Shown here piece after piece: positions 1 through 10,293 of a stretch of DNA of 12,104 nt. Numbering within the stretch: the stretch's first letter is position 1; each line of letters begins with the position of its first letter. A program made the position numbers and the translations under genes. The notes beneath the pieces were generated by a model. The model saw only the letters and a list, made by a program, of their open reading frames with translations, searched no databases and was not told where the DNA came from. Source of the DNA: Actinomycetota bacterium (GTDB lineage Bacteria > Actinomycetota > Actinomycetes > Streptosporangiales > Streptosporangiaceae); assembly GCA_003541285.1 (NCBI GenBank), contig DPMS01000918.1, positions 1 through 12,104 on the forward strand, written 5' to 3'.

Positions 1-76
1 CAGACCTCCCAGCCACAGACCCGCCCGCGCACACCTGCGGACCTGCGACGGCAGTCCCACGCCGAACCTGACACTT

Positions 77-92
77 TCATATCTACGTTCGA
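77..92. promoter_or_regulatory. degenerate LexA/SOS-box-like site
   Basis: The sequence holds a perfect GTTCGA half-site (87-92, extended to GTTCGAA). Four bases upstream, where the actinobacterial SOS box would carry TCGAAC, it reads TCATAT, which matches only three of six positions. From memory, several mycobacterial 13E12-type genes carry LexA boxes, so a decayed site in front of this DUF222/HNH gene would make sense. It could also be chance. The rest of 1-177 shows no convincing gene or promoter. Confidence 0.25.
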
Positions 93-177
93 AACCGCGA
101 GGATCGTTTTGTCAGTGGTCGTTACTAATATCGAAGCTGACGTCATGGATGGCTGCGAACCCGGAAGGTGAAACCTG

Positions 178-1894
178 ATGCCGCCAGTGACCAGCGGTGA
201 TCCCGCACTGGAGCCGGAGGTTCCAGGCGCGGCACCTGCCGATGGTGATCTGAGTCGCCTGGGTTCACCTGCTGACTTAGCGGATCTTCGGACCGAGTTG
301 CAGGAACGGGTTCAGGTGGCCAGGGCCAGGGCAGCGCGCTCTCAGGACGCCGATCTGGCGGCGGAGCTGGCATCTTGGGAAGCGGCGGGCGGGCTGGTGG
401 CTCCTTCCGTCGAAGAGTTGCATGGGCTAGCCCCTGATCCGGATTGTGACCCGCCGGACGGGGCGGAGGCCTGGCTGGCTGACTTGCCCTGGCCGCTGCT
501 CGCCGAGTACTTTGCCGCCGCCACCGGCCCGGCGGGCCCGGAGCCGATCGTGGCGGGGCGGCTGCCTCGCGAACTGGGCCAAGGGTGCGGTTTCGCGGCT
601 GGCGGGGTTGCAGATGACCTGCCACCGGGACAGGTTCTGGCGGGGCTGGCCGGCGATGCCTGGGCCGCTGGGCTCGGTCAGCTCACCGACGACGAGCTGA
701 TCGGGGTGCTGCGCGCGGCGCGGCGGCTGGCGTCATGGTCGGCGGCGCTGGAACTGGCCGCAGTGGCGGACCTGGCCGCCCGCCGGGAAGCTGCCGCGGC
801 GGCGGCCGCAGATCCCAGGGCCGCCGGCCATACCGGTGATGAGGTCGCAGCCGCACTGACGCTGACCGCGCGGGCAGCTGATGCGCTGCTGGATCTGGCC
901 GGGGCGCTGCGGCGGCTGCCGGCCACGGCGGCGGCGCTCGCCGCCGGGCGGATCGACCGCTGCAAGGCCGTCGTCATTGCCGAAGAAACCAGCGGCCTGA
1001 CCGACGGGCACGCCAGCGCCGTCGAAGAGCAGGTCCTCGCTACAGCGCCCAGCCTGACCAGCGGGCAGTTGCGCGCTGCGACCCGCCGCGCGGTGCTGGC
1101 CGCTGACCCGGCGGCCGCGCGTAGGCGTAAGGAACGTGCCCTGCGGGAGGCCCGGGTCGAACGATGGGACGAGCAAACCGGCACCGCCGCCCTCGCCGGG
1201 CGCGACCTGCTGCCCGCCACTGTGCTGGCCGCCGACCAGAACCTGACCGCGTTGGCCCGCTCGCTCAAGCACGCCGGTGTGCCCGGCACGATGGATCAGC
1301 TCCGTGCCCAGGTCTACCTCGCCCTGCTCACCGGCCAGTCAGTCAGCAGCATGCTCCCGCCGGTTGTTCCCGCGCCGCAAGGCACAGCCGGCCCTGCACC
1401 CGCTGGGCCGGCCGGTGACATGACCGGGCTGACTGGCGGGCCTGCCGGACTGGGGGCCGGGCAGGGACTGGCGGGGGAGAAGCCTGGGCTGGGCCAAGGG
1501 CTGGTGGCGCAGAAGCTTGGGCTTGCAGGGCAGGGACTGGCCGGGTCGGTCAATTTGACCATGCCGCTGGCCACCTGGCTGGGCCTGTCGGATGCGCCCG
1601 GCGACGCCGCCGGGTTCGGCCCCCTGGACGCTGACGACTCCCGCGACTGCGCTGACCTGGCTGGCCGGCATCACCATCAGCGCACTCGAAACGGGCCAGT
1701 GCACCCACCAGCGCCAGTCAGCGGCCTACCGGCCGCCCCCCTCCCTCCAGCACCTCATCACCATCCGGCAGGCAACCTGCTCCTACCCCGGCTGCCGCCG
1801 CCCCGCCATCCACTGCGACCAGGAACACACCATCCCCCACGACCAAGGCGGCAGGACCTGCGAATGCAACCTCGCCCTATCGTGCAACCGATAA
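178..1894 (+). pseudogene. DUF222 / HNH endonuclease (13E12 family), frameshifted and truncated
   Basis: The start is ATG 178 with GGAAGG (163-168) nine bases upstream. The first frame encodes an Ala-rich N-terminus, a DUF222 region at about residues 170-390 ending in the family-like TMDQLRAQVYLALLTG, a low-complexity linker with GQGLAG units (about 400-455), and the conserved SVNLTMPLATWLGLSDAPG block near 457-475. After GFGPLDADDSRDCADLA the family sequence stops. The HNH half resumes in the +2 frame from about 1652 (TWLAGITISALETGQCTH), then CSYPGCRRP and CDQEHTIPHDQGG from 1778. It ends at a stop (1892-1894) at CNLALSCNR, where relatives continue into a Cys-x2-His-His motif. About 40-50 residues usually found between the two blocks are missing, so a deletion with frameshift is likely. 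Read naively, the first frame runs to 1938 with a meaningless Pro/His-rich tail. Members are thought to be mobile or repeated HNH proteins; this copy is very probably non-functional. Confidence 0.8.
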
Positions 1895-1966
1895 CTACAC
1901 AGGTTGCCTCGGCTTCCCCGGGTCCGAAGAGTCTCTGACAGGCGTCGCCGGCGTACCGAGTTCCAG

Positions 1967-2008
1967 CTTACCAAGTCTTACCAAACGATGGTAAGATAAC
2001 TTGGTAAG
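1967..2008 (+). promoter_or_regulatory. nested inverted-repeat operator overlapping a promoter
   Basis: Two direct CTTACCA units (CTTACCAAGT 1967-1976, CTTACCA 1977-1983) are followed, after AACGA, by their reverse complements (TGGTAAG 1989-1995, ACTTGGTAAG 1999-2008). The right half carries a 3-base insertion between its units. A candidate promoter lies inside it: TTACCA (1968-1973) as -35, an 18-base spacer and TAAGAT (1992-1997) as -10. Transcription would start about 20 bases before the GTG of the next gene. A repressor bound here would block the promoter. The downstream protein has two winged-helix regions and is the natural candidate. No T-run follows, so it is a poor terminator. Confidence 0.7.
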
Positions 2009-2022
2009 TTAGGAATGCTGAA

Positions 2023-3765
2023 GTGGCGGAGGCCCACGTGGAGCTGGCGGATATCGTGGCGAGGCTACGACAGACCGGCGTCGAGTTCGAGGACGTCGAG
2101 GTCAAAAGGGCGGCTGGCGGCTTGCCGCAGAACGTTGCCGAGACCATGTCAGCGTTCGCGAACTCCAGGGGCGGCCTCATCATCCTCGGGCTAGATGAAA
2201 GAGCCGGGTTCGCCCCAGTGGGGGTAAGTGACCCTGTAGCCCTGCGGGACGAGCTGGCTGGGGTCGCCCGTGCCAAGCTCACCCCCGCGCTTGCACCGGT
2301 CATTGACGCCGTGCCATTCGAGGGCGTCATCCTCGTGCTAGCGGAGATCGAGCCGCTGCCGCCACTGCAGCGCCCGTGCTACGTCACCACCAGGGGCCTG
2401 TACAACGGCGCGTTTGTGCGGGTGGGCGACGGGGATCAGCGCTTGACGCCATATGAGATCGACCGGCTGCGGGAAAACCCCGGTCAGCCGCGATGGGATG
2501 AAGAGCCGGTCTCCCAGGCGACGGCGGAGAAGGATCTCGACCGGAGGGCTGTGACCCGTCTCATTGAGACGGCGAGCCGGAATTCGCCGAGATCGTTTTC
2601 CGGGCTCAGTGAGCCTGACGCGCTTGCTCGCCTCGGCATTCTCGTACCGCACGATGGATCTCTGGTCCCGTCCCTGGCAGGACTGCTCAGCGTCGGCGCA
2701 TACCCTCAGCAGTTCTTCCCGCAGCTGATGGTCTCACTGGCCGTGTACCCGCATGAGGACGCGGGGGAGCCAGGGCCTGGCGGCATTCGTTTCCTGGACA
2801 GCGCCGCAGTCGGCGGCACGGTCCCCACCATGGTGACCGACACGATCCAGGCCGCGCAGCGCAGTCTCCGCAGGAGCAGCCGGGTCGTCGGTGCAGGCCG
2901 CGATGACTACTGGGAGATCGAGCCAGAGGTGATCCGCGAGGCCGTCGTCAACGCACTCATGCACCGTGATTACAGCCCGCAAGCGCGCGGCACCCAGATC
3001 CGGGTCGAGCTTTTCCCGGACCGGCTCACGGTCACCAGCCCTGGCGGGCTATTCGGCAACGTCCGGCTTGAGACGCTCGGCGAAAGCGGAACCTCATCAT
3101 CCAGAAATGCCCGGCTATCCGCCCTGCTTCAGGAGGCAGGTGATCCGTTCACCGGACGGCCGGTGGCTGAGAACCGCGGTTCCGGCATCAGCATGATGAT
3201 CAGCCAGGTCCGGCGTGATACCGGGCTGGTTCCGTTGTTCACCGCCAGCCTTGACGACTTTTGCGTGACAATCCCGCGGACGTCTCTTGTCACCCCAGAA
3301 CTACGCGCCTGGGCGAGACGGCTCAGCCGCGGCCAAGAGTTTTCGGAGGCACAGATCTCTGTGCTTGCGCTAGCCAGCGCTGGCTACAGTGTCGACATCG
3401 CGTTGCTACGCAGATTGGGCCCGGGCCCATCAGGCGCGCGCCGCCAACTCAGCCAGTTGCGCGACCTCGGCCTGCTCCAGCCGCGCAGGGCCCGTGACGA
3501 TGGTTCTTACCGGCTAGCCCCTGGACTGTCCGAGATCGCGGCCAAGAATGAAGCCCGATCATCGCCTGGGAGTGGCCTGCCGGAACGCATCCTCGAAGCG
3601 CTTGGCGAGACTGACTCCGCTAGCCGTGAAGACTTGCAGGGGGCAACGGGAGCCAGCAGGAGTAGCGTCATCAACGCGCTGGACGATCTCATCACCAGCG
3701 GGACAGTGGAAGCCACCGCCCCGTCCCGCAGCCCTAACAGGCGTTATCGGCTCGCGCGGTCATAG
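2023..3765 (+). CDS. AlbA_2 (Schlafen-like) / HATPase / winged-helix protein
   Basis: This 580-residue protein starts at GTG 2023, with AGGA (2011-2014) eight bases upstream. Residues about 20-145 form an AlbA_2 domain, with FEDVEVKRA near 22-30 and AFANSRGGLIILGLDE near 44-59, a divergent Schlafen-like nucleic-acid-binding fold. Residues about 295-420 look like the HATPase_c_4 type: EVIREAVVNALMHRDYS (302-318, N-box Glu/Asn), RLTVTSPGGLFG (334-345) and ENRGSGISMM (383-392). Two winged-helix-like stretches end the protein (about 440-500 and 518-578). The family is usually annotated as a putative ATP-dependent regulator or helicase-related protein; its biochemical role is not settled. The inverted repeat directly upstream suggests self-regulation. 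It could also belong to a defence or stress module, but no toxin, nuclease or other partner is visible beside it. Confidence 0.85.
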   Translation: MAEAHVELADIVARLRQTGVEFEDVEVKRAAGGLPQNVAETMSAFANSRGGLIILGLDERAGFAPVGVSDPVALRDELAGVARAKLTPALAPVIDAVPFEGVILVLAEIEPLPPLQRPCYVTTRGLYNGAFVRVGDGDQRLTPYEIDRLRENPGQPRWDEEPVSQATAEKDLDRRAVTRLIETASRNSPRSFSGLSEPDALARLGILVPHDGSLVPSLAGLLSVGAYPQQFFPQLMVSLAVYPHEDAGEPGPGGIRFLDSAAVGGTVPTMVTDTIQAAQRSLRRSSRVVGAGRDDYWEIEPEVIREAVVNALMHRDYSPQARGTQIRVELFPDRLTVTSPGGLFGNVRLETLGESGTSSSRNARLSALLQEAGDPFTGRPVAENRGSGISMMISQVRRDTGLVPLFTASLDDFCVTIPRTSLVTPELRAWARRLSRGQEFSEAQISVLALASAGYSVDIALLRRLGPGPSGARRQLSQLRDLGLLQPRRARDDGSYRLAPGLSEIAAKNEARSSPGSGLPERILEALGETDSASREDLQGATGASRSSVINALDDLITSGTVEATAPSRSPNRRYRLARS

Positions 3766-3783
3766 CCTCAGCAGCCCGCACTC

Positions 3784-3805
3784 AAAATCGCTCACTGCGA
3801 GCGAT
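3784..3805 (-). terminator. Rho-independent terminator of the ligase/gamma-CA unit
   Basis: ATCGCTC (3787-3793) and GAGCGAT (3799-3805) form a perfect 7-bp stem with a 5-base loop. Read on the minus strand, the stem is followed by TTTT, the expected layout for ending transcription that comes from the gamma-carbonic-anhydrase gene about 120 bases upstream. In the plus direction no U-run follows, so it is at best a weak terminator for the AlbA_2 gene. Nothing else recognisable lies in the 159-base convergent gap 3766-3924. Confidence 0.6.
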
Positions 3806-3924
3806 CATTCCAGGTCATAACCGCAACTGCACATGTAGTCACAGTCCAATCTGGGCCATCAGCCTGATCACGCCCGGTGTCTGCCCAAGTCAGCAGCCCT
3901 CCGGCCGGCCAGCGCATACGCAGG

Positions 3925-4464
3925 TCAGGCCAGCCCAGTGACGTCCAGGCGGCGCAGCCCGGCCCGGTGCTGCCCGGCGAGGTCCACGTAGGTCTTGACG
4001 GCACCGGCGATCCAGTCCCGCTGCCGCAGGCCTGCGCCGTCACGGATGGTGGCGGGCACCCCGAGGGCGAGGGCTCCCGCCGGGACGGTCATGTCCTCGC
4101 GGACCAGTGCCGCTGCGGCAACCACCGCGCCTGCGCCGACATACGCCCGGTTGAGCACCAGGGACCCGGAGCCGATCAGGCAGCGGTCCTCGATCACGCA
4201 ACCTTCCAGGTGCACGCGGTGCCCTACGACGCAGTCGGCACCGATCACGGTCGGCCACTCCTGCGTGGTGTGGACGATGGTGCCGTCCTGCACCGAGGTC
4301 CGTTCCCCGACCTGGATCGGCCCTTGGTCGCCGCGCAGCACAGCGCCAGGCCACACGGAGGCGCCCGCCGCGAGTTCCACCGCGCCAATGACCACCGCGT
4401 CCGGGTGGACATAGGCGGTGGGGTCGATGGCGGGGACGAGGTCATCCAGGGCGTAGATGGGCAT
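3925..4464 (-). CDS. gamma-carbonic-anhydrase-fold protein, PaaY-like
   Basis: The protein has 179 residues. The start is ATG 4464 with AGGAAG (4472-4477) seven bases upstream; the open frame extends further but lies inside the ligase gene. It begins MPIYALDD, like PaaY, and consists of left-handed beta-helix hexapeptide repeats (about 15-140), with the typical WPGAVLRGD (38-46), SVQDGTIVH (57-65), VVGHRVHLEGC (79-89) and LALGVPA (132-138) blocks. His65 and His82 fit two metal ligands. The position of the usual third His (five after His82) is Glu87, with a His at 85 instead. It starts 1 nt after the ligase stop and is probably translationally coupled. In E. coli, PaaY is a thioesterase that removes toxic dead-end CoA esters of phenylacetate breakdown; a similar clean-up role in benzoyl-CoA epoxidation is my inference. 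True carbonic anhydrase activity is possible. Confidence 0.85.
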   Translation of the reverse strand: MPIYALDDLVPAIDPTAYVHPDAVVIGAVELAAGASVWPGAVLRGDQGPIQVGERTSVQDGTIVHTTQEWPTVIGADCVVGHRVHLEGCVIEDRCLIGSGSLVLNRAYVGAGAVVAAAALVREDMTVPAGALALGVPATIRDGAGLRQRDWIAGAVKTYVDLAGQHRAGLRRLDVTGLA

Positions 4465-4465
4465 G

Positions 4466-6082
<1,617 letters not shown>

Positions 6083-6118
6083 GGCTGATCCCATCTGCCC
6101 GCAGAATAGGTTGGACAT

Positions 6119-6158
6119 ATCCTCTACATACTTATGGCGTGCCGTCAATTACTTGTAG
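6119..6158 (-). promoter_or_regulatory. 40-bp promoter/operator element before the ligase (copy 1)
   Basis: On the minus strand it reads CTACAA, four bases, TTGACG, eighteen bases, GAGGAT. TTGACG is a near-perfect -35 box and GAGGAT a weak -10, giving a leader of about 30 bases to the ligase ATG. It matches the element before boxC at 30 of 40 positions, including the spacer. An inverted repeat TCAATT / AATTGA (6145-6150 and 6159-6164) overlaps its upstream edge. On the plus strand, TAGAAT (6156-6161) could be a -10 for the regulator gene, so binding here could control both directions. I see no good plus-strand -35. Confidence 0.65.
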
Positions 6159-6193
6159 AATTGAACGACGGTACGTGCCGCGCGTGCCGCGCC

Positions 6194-6202
6194 GAGAGGA
6201 AG
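6194..6202 (+). promoter_or_regulatory. ribosome binding site deciding a TTG start
   Basis: GAGAGGAAG lies nine bases before TTG 6212 and is the only good Shine-Dalgarno in the region. This favours a TTG start over the upstream ATG at 6134, which would put the 40-bp element and the intergenic operator inside the coding sequence, and over the internal ATGs at 6302 and 6305, which would cut off the conserved RRHQGG segment. Confidence 0.55.
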
Positions 6203-6211
6203 CAGCCGGTC

Positions 6212-7084
6212 TTGCCCCGCGCATCGAGTGACCCGGCGGCTGCAGCTGCTCCTGCCCCCCTGCCGCGGCGGCATCAGGGCGGCCCGGGCAGCGCGCGCTC
6301 GATGATGGTGACAGTCCTGGGCGAGTTCGTGCTGCCCCCGGGAAGTTCTCCCTGGACCTCGACCCTCCTGCACGTGGCTGGGGGGCTGGGGCTGGAAGAG
6401 AAGTCGGCGCGCCAGGCCCTGGCCAGGCTGGCCGCGGACGGCTGGATCGTGCCCCGGCGGACCGGCCGCCGGGTGCGCTGGGCGCTGACCCAGCCAGGGC
6501 ACGAGCTCCTGGCCGAAGGCGCGGAGCGCATCTACGCTTTCGGCCGCGACTCACAGCCCTGGGATGGCCGGTGGCTGGTGCTGATGGTGACCGTCCCGGA
6601 AAGCCGCCGCCAGTTGCGCCACAAGCTGCGGACCCGGCTCACCTGGGCCGGCTTCGGCAGCCCGGCGCCGGGAGTGTGGGTCAGCCCGCATCCGGCCCGC
6701 GAAGCCGAGGCCAAGCAGGTCACCGAGCAGCTCGGCCTGACCGCGGACACCTTCTCCTTCACCGGCCCGTTCGCCGGCGTCGGCACGCAGCGTTCCCTGG
6801 TCGAGCAGGCCTGGCACCTGGATGAACTGGCTGCCAGATACCAGGCGTTCCTGGCCACCTTCGAGAACGTGTCACCGCAGCCGGGCGACGAGACCATGCT
6901 CGCCCAGATCCGGCTGGTCCACGAATGGCGGCGCTTCCCGCTGGCCGACCCCGGGCTGCCCAGGGAACTGCTGCCCCCCGACTGGATCGGCACCCGCGCC
7001 GCGGATGTCTTCACCCGCCTGCACCGCGCCTGGCAGGCCCCTGCCCGGTCCCGCTGGGCGGAACTGTCCGCCGGGGCACCCTGA
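6212..7084 (+). CDS. PaaX-family transcriptional regulator
   Basis: The protein has 290 residues from TTG 6212. It shows the PaaX-type N-terminal winged helix: PRRHQGGPGSARSMMVTVLG (18-37), with SARQALARLAADGWIVPRR (65-83) as recognition region. The middle domain (about 115-200, DGRWLVLMVTVPESRRQLRHKL) is the Cas2-like fold of this family, and the C-terminal domain (about 200-285) ends with LPPDWIGTRAADVF. In enteric bacteria PaaX is a repressor released by phenylacetyl-CoA. Here the gene lies between the ligase and boxB and diverges from the ligase, so control of the box genes with an aryl-CoA effector such as benzoyl-CoA is a reasonable inference. The 40-bp elements before the ligase and boxC are candidate targets. 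It converges on boxB with a 34-base gap. Its role as activator or repressor cannot be told from sequence. Confidence 0.87.
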   Translation: MPRASSDPAAAAAPAPLPRRHQGGPGSARSMMVTVLGEFVLPPGSSPWTSTLLHVAGGLGLEEKSARQALARLAADGWIVPRRTGRRVRWALTQPGHELLAEGAERIYAFGRDSQPWDGRWLVLMVTVPESRRQLRHKLRTRLTWAGFGSPAPGVWVSPHPAREAEAKQVTEQLGLTADTFSFTGPFAGVGTQRSLVEQAWHLDELAARYQAFLATFENVSPQPGDETMLAQIRLVHEWRRFPLADPGLPRELLPPDWIGTRAADVFTRLHRAWQAPARSRWAELSAGAP

Positions 7085-7118
7085 GCCCGCGGCGGCGGGA
7101 GCGAGCGGGCCCCCGCGG
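7085..7118. terminator. possible bidirectional GC-rich hairpin between convergent genes
   Basis: The 34 bases between the regulator stop and the boxB stop hold GCCCGC (7085-7090) and GCGGGC (7105-7110), able to pair over a 14-base loop, and two self-complementary CCGCGG copies (7087-7092, 7113-7118) that allow an alternative fold. No U-run follows on either strand. Its position between convergent genes supports a terminator role, but GC-rich inverted repeats are common by chance in this DNA. Confidence 0.35.
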
Positions 7119-8531
7119 CTAGAAGCGGACGTACTCGTAGTCGAGGGGCTGGCCGTTGATGCCGTTGCGCGGCGGGGCCAGCCACGCGGCGATCTTCCCC
7201 GGCTCGTAGACCGGCCGCATCAGCGACTCCACGTGAGCCTTGTCGGCAGCCGTGGGCAGCCACGACGCCCGGCCCGCTGCCCAGCTGGCCTCGTCCACCA
7301 CCCGGCCATCGGGGGTGATGTGGCAGCCGGCGAACAGGCCGACCCTGCGGTTGAACCCCACGTGCGGCAGGTACAGCCCCGGCCCGGAGATCCCGTTGCT
7401 GGCCAGGATCCGGTTCCAGCGGGTGATCCCGGTCTGGCAGTCGGCGATGTACTGCGTGCGCAGGTCGTGGTTGAGCGCGGTGAGCGCGGGCAGGTCCACC
7501 TCCACGATCGCGCCGCCGTCGAGTTGCTGCACGGGGGTGACCGCCTCGGTGAGCACGTGGTCATCGTCGCGGCGCTCCTCCTGCCAGCGTCCCTTCAGCC
7601 CGCTGGTGAAGTAGTTCGCCACGTTGGTCGATGTCTCCCCGCCGAACAGGTCCAGGCTGACGCTGTAGTGGAAATTCAGGTACTTCTGGATGACCGCGAG
7701 CGGGATGCCGCCGAACGGAGCGATGTCGCCGGTGTCGTGGATTCGCATCAGCTCCGCTGTGCGCTCGGCAACCCTGTCGACACCGGTGGTGCCGACGAAC
7801 ATGTGATGCGCCTCTTCCTTGAGCATGAATTCGCAGGTCCGCGACAGTGGGTCGAAGGCGCTTTCCTTCAGGGTCCCGAGCTGGTACTTCCCGTCCCGGT
7901 CGGTGAAGTAGGTGAACATGAAGAACGACAGCCAGTCCGGGGTCTCCTCGTTGAACGCCCCGAGGATCCGCGGCGAGTCCTCGCTGCCGGAGTTGCGCAG
8001 CAGCAGTGCCTCCGCCTCGTCCCGCCCGGCCCGGCCGAAGTGGGCGTGCAGCAGGTAGACCATCGCCCACAGGTGGCGGCCTTCCTCGACGTTCACCTGG
8101 AACAGGTTCCGCAGGTCATACAGGCTGGGGGCGGTCAGGCCCAGCCGGCGCTGCTGCTCGACGGACGCCGGCTCGGTGTCACCCTGGACGACGATCAGCC
8201 GCTGCAGGCTGGCCCGGTGCTCACCGGGCACCTGCTGCCACACCGGCTCGCCCTTGTGCTGCCCGAACGCGATCCGCCGGCCGGGATCACGTTCGGCCAG
8301 GAAGATGCCCCACCGGTACTCGGGCAGCTTCACCCGGGCGAAGCTGGCCCAGCCCTGCCTGCCCACTGCCACCGCGGTACGCAGGTAGACATCCTGCGTC
8401 GGCAGGGCCGGGCCCGTCTCGCCCCACCATTGCAGGAAGGCGGGCTGCCAGGACTCCAGCGCCCGCTGCAGCCGCCGGTCGTCGGCCAGGTCAACGTTGT
8501 TGGGGATGCGCTCGGTGTAGTCGATCGACAT
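7119..8531 (-). CDS. boxB: benzoyl-CoA 2,3-epoxidase, diiron oxygenase component BoxB
   Basis: This 470-residue enzyme matches the usual BoxB length of about 473. BoxB uses O2 and electrons from the reductase BoxA to turn benzoyl-CoA into 2,3-epoxybenzoyl-CoA in the cytoplasm. The carboxylate-bridged diiron ligands are all present: Glu120, Glu150 and His153 (in NVEEGRHLWAMVYLLH), Asp211 (YFTDRDG), Glu240 and His243 (MLKEEAHHMFVG). These are the same numbers I recall for the Azoarcus enzyme. Other family blocks are IPNNVDLADDRRLQRALESW (9-28), NLFQVNVEEG and YLNFHYSVSLDLFG (284-297). The start ATG 8531 lies 3 nt after the boxC stop, with only a weak Shine-Dalgarno, so coupling to boxC translation is likely. 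No BoxA gene is in the window; the electron donor must be encoded elsewhere or be a generic ferredoxin reductase. Confidence in the family is very high. Confidence 0.96.
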   Translation of the reverse strand: MSIDYTERIPNNVDLADDRRLQRALESWQPAFLQWWGETGPALPTQDVYLRTAVAVGRQGWASFARVKLPEYRWGIFLAERDPGRRIAFGQHKGEPVWQQVPGEHRASLQRLIVVQGDTEPASVEQQRRLGLTAPSLYDLRNLFQVNVEEGRHLWAMVYLLHAHFGRAGRDEAEALLLRNSGSEDSPRILGAFNEETPDWLSFFMFTYFTDRDGKYQLGTLKESAFDPLSRTCEFMLKEEAHHMFVGTTGVDRVAERTAELMRIHDTGDIAPFGGIPLAVIQKYLNFHYSVSLDLFGGETSTNVANYFTSGLKGRWQEERRDDDHVLTEAVTPVQQLDGGAIVEVDLPALTALNHDLRTQYIADCQTGITRWNRILASNGISGPGLYLPHVGFNRRVGLFAGCHITPDGRVVDEASWAAGRASWLPTAADKAHVESLMRPVYEPGKIAAWLAPPRNGINGQPLDYEYVRF

Positions 8532-8534
8532 GGG

Positions 8535-10214
<1,680 letters not shown>

Positions 10215-10222
10215 GGCACGCG

Positions 10223-10227
10223 CCTTC
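10223..10227 (-). promoter_or_regulatory. ribosome binding site of boxC
   Basis: GAAGG on the minus strand sits eight bases before ATG 10214 and decides that start. A stronger-looking GGAGGAA (10247-10253) is too far from any in-frame start and lies next to the proposed -10, probably upstream of or at the transcription start. Confidence 0.5.
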
Positions 10228-10253
10228 ACGGATGGGAAAGGGGCTGTTCCTCC

Positions 10254-10293
10254 ATTCTCAACATTTGTATCGCGTGACGTCAAGCATTTGTAG
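10254..10293 (-). promoter_or_regulatory. 40-bp promoter/operator element before boxC (copy 2)
   Basis: On the minus strand it reads CTACAA, four bases, TTGACG, eighteen bases, GAGAAT, the same plan and orientation as the element before the ligase, with 30 of 40 positions identical. CACGC and ATGT within the spacer are also kept. It includes the last codons and stop of the upstream amidohydrolase gene, so boxCB has its own promoter even though it follows that gene closely. A direct repeat CATTTGTA (10262-10269 and 10285-10292, plus strand) spaced 23 bases apart could be two protein contact sites on the same DNA face. Confidence 0.65.

Noticed and set aside
1895..1938. The last 88 or so residues of the naive 586-residue DUF222 reading
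   Set aside because: The Pro/His-rich tail is an out-of-frame reading of HNH codons; the real HNH residues are in the +2 frame and stop at 1894.
3994..4003. TTGACGGCAC at about 3994 as a third copy of the shared promoter element
   Set aside because: Only this short core matches; the CTACAA box and the GAGRAT box are missing and it lies inside the gamma-CA coding region.
6083..6148. Longer ligase start (TTG at 6148)
   Set aside because: The start would fall inside the TTGACG box of the shared element and precede the proposed transcription start; the extra 22 residues do not look like the family N-terminus.
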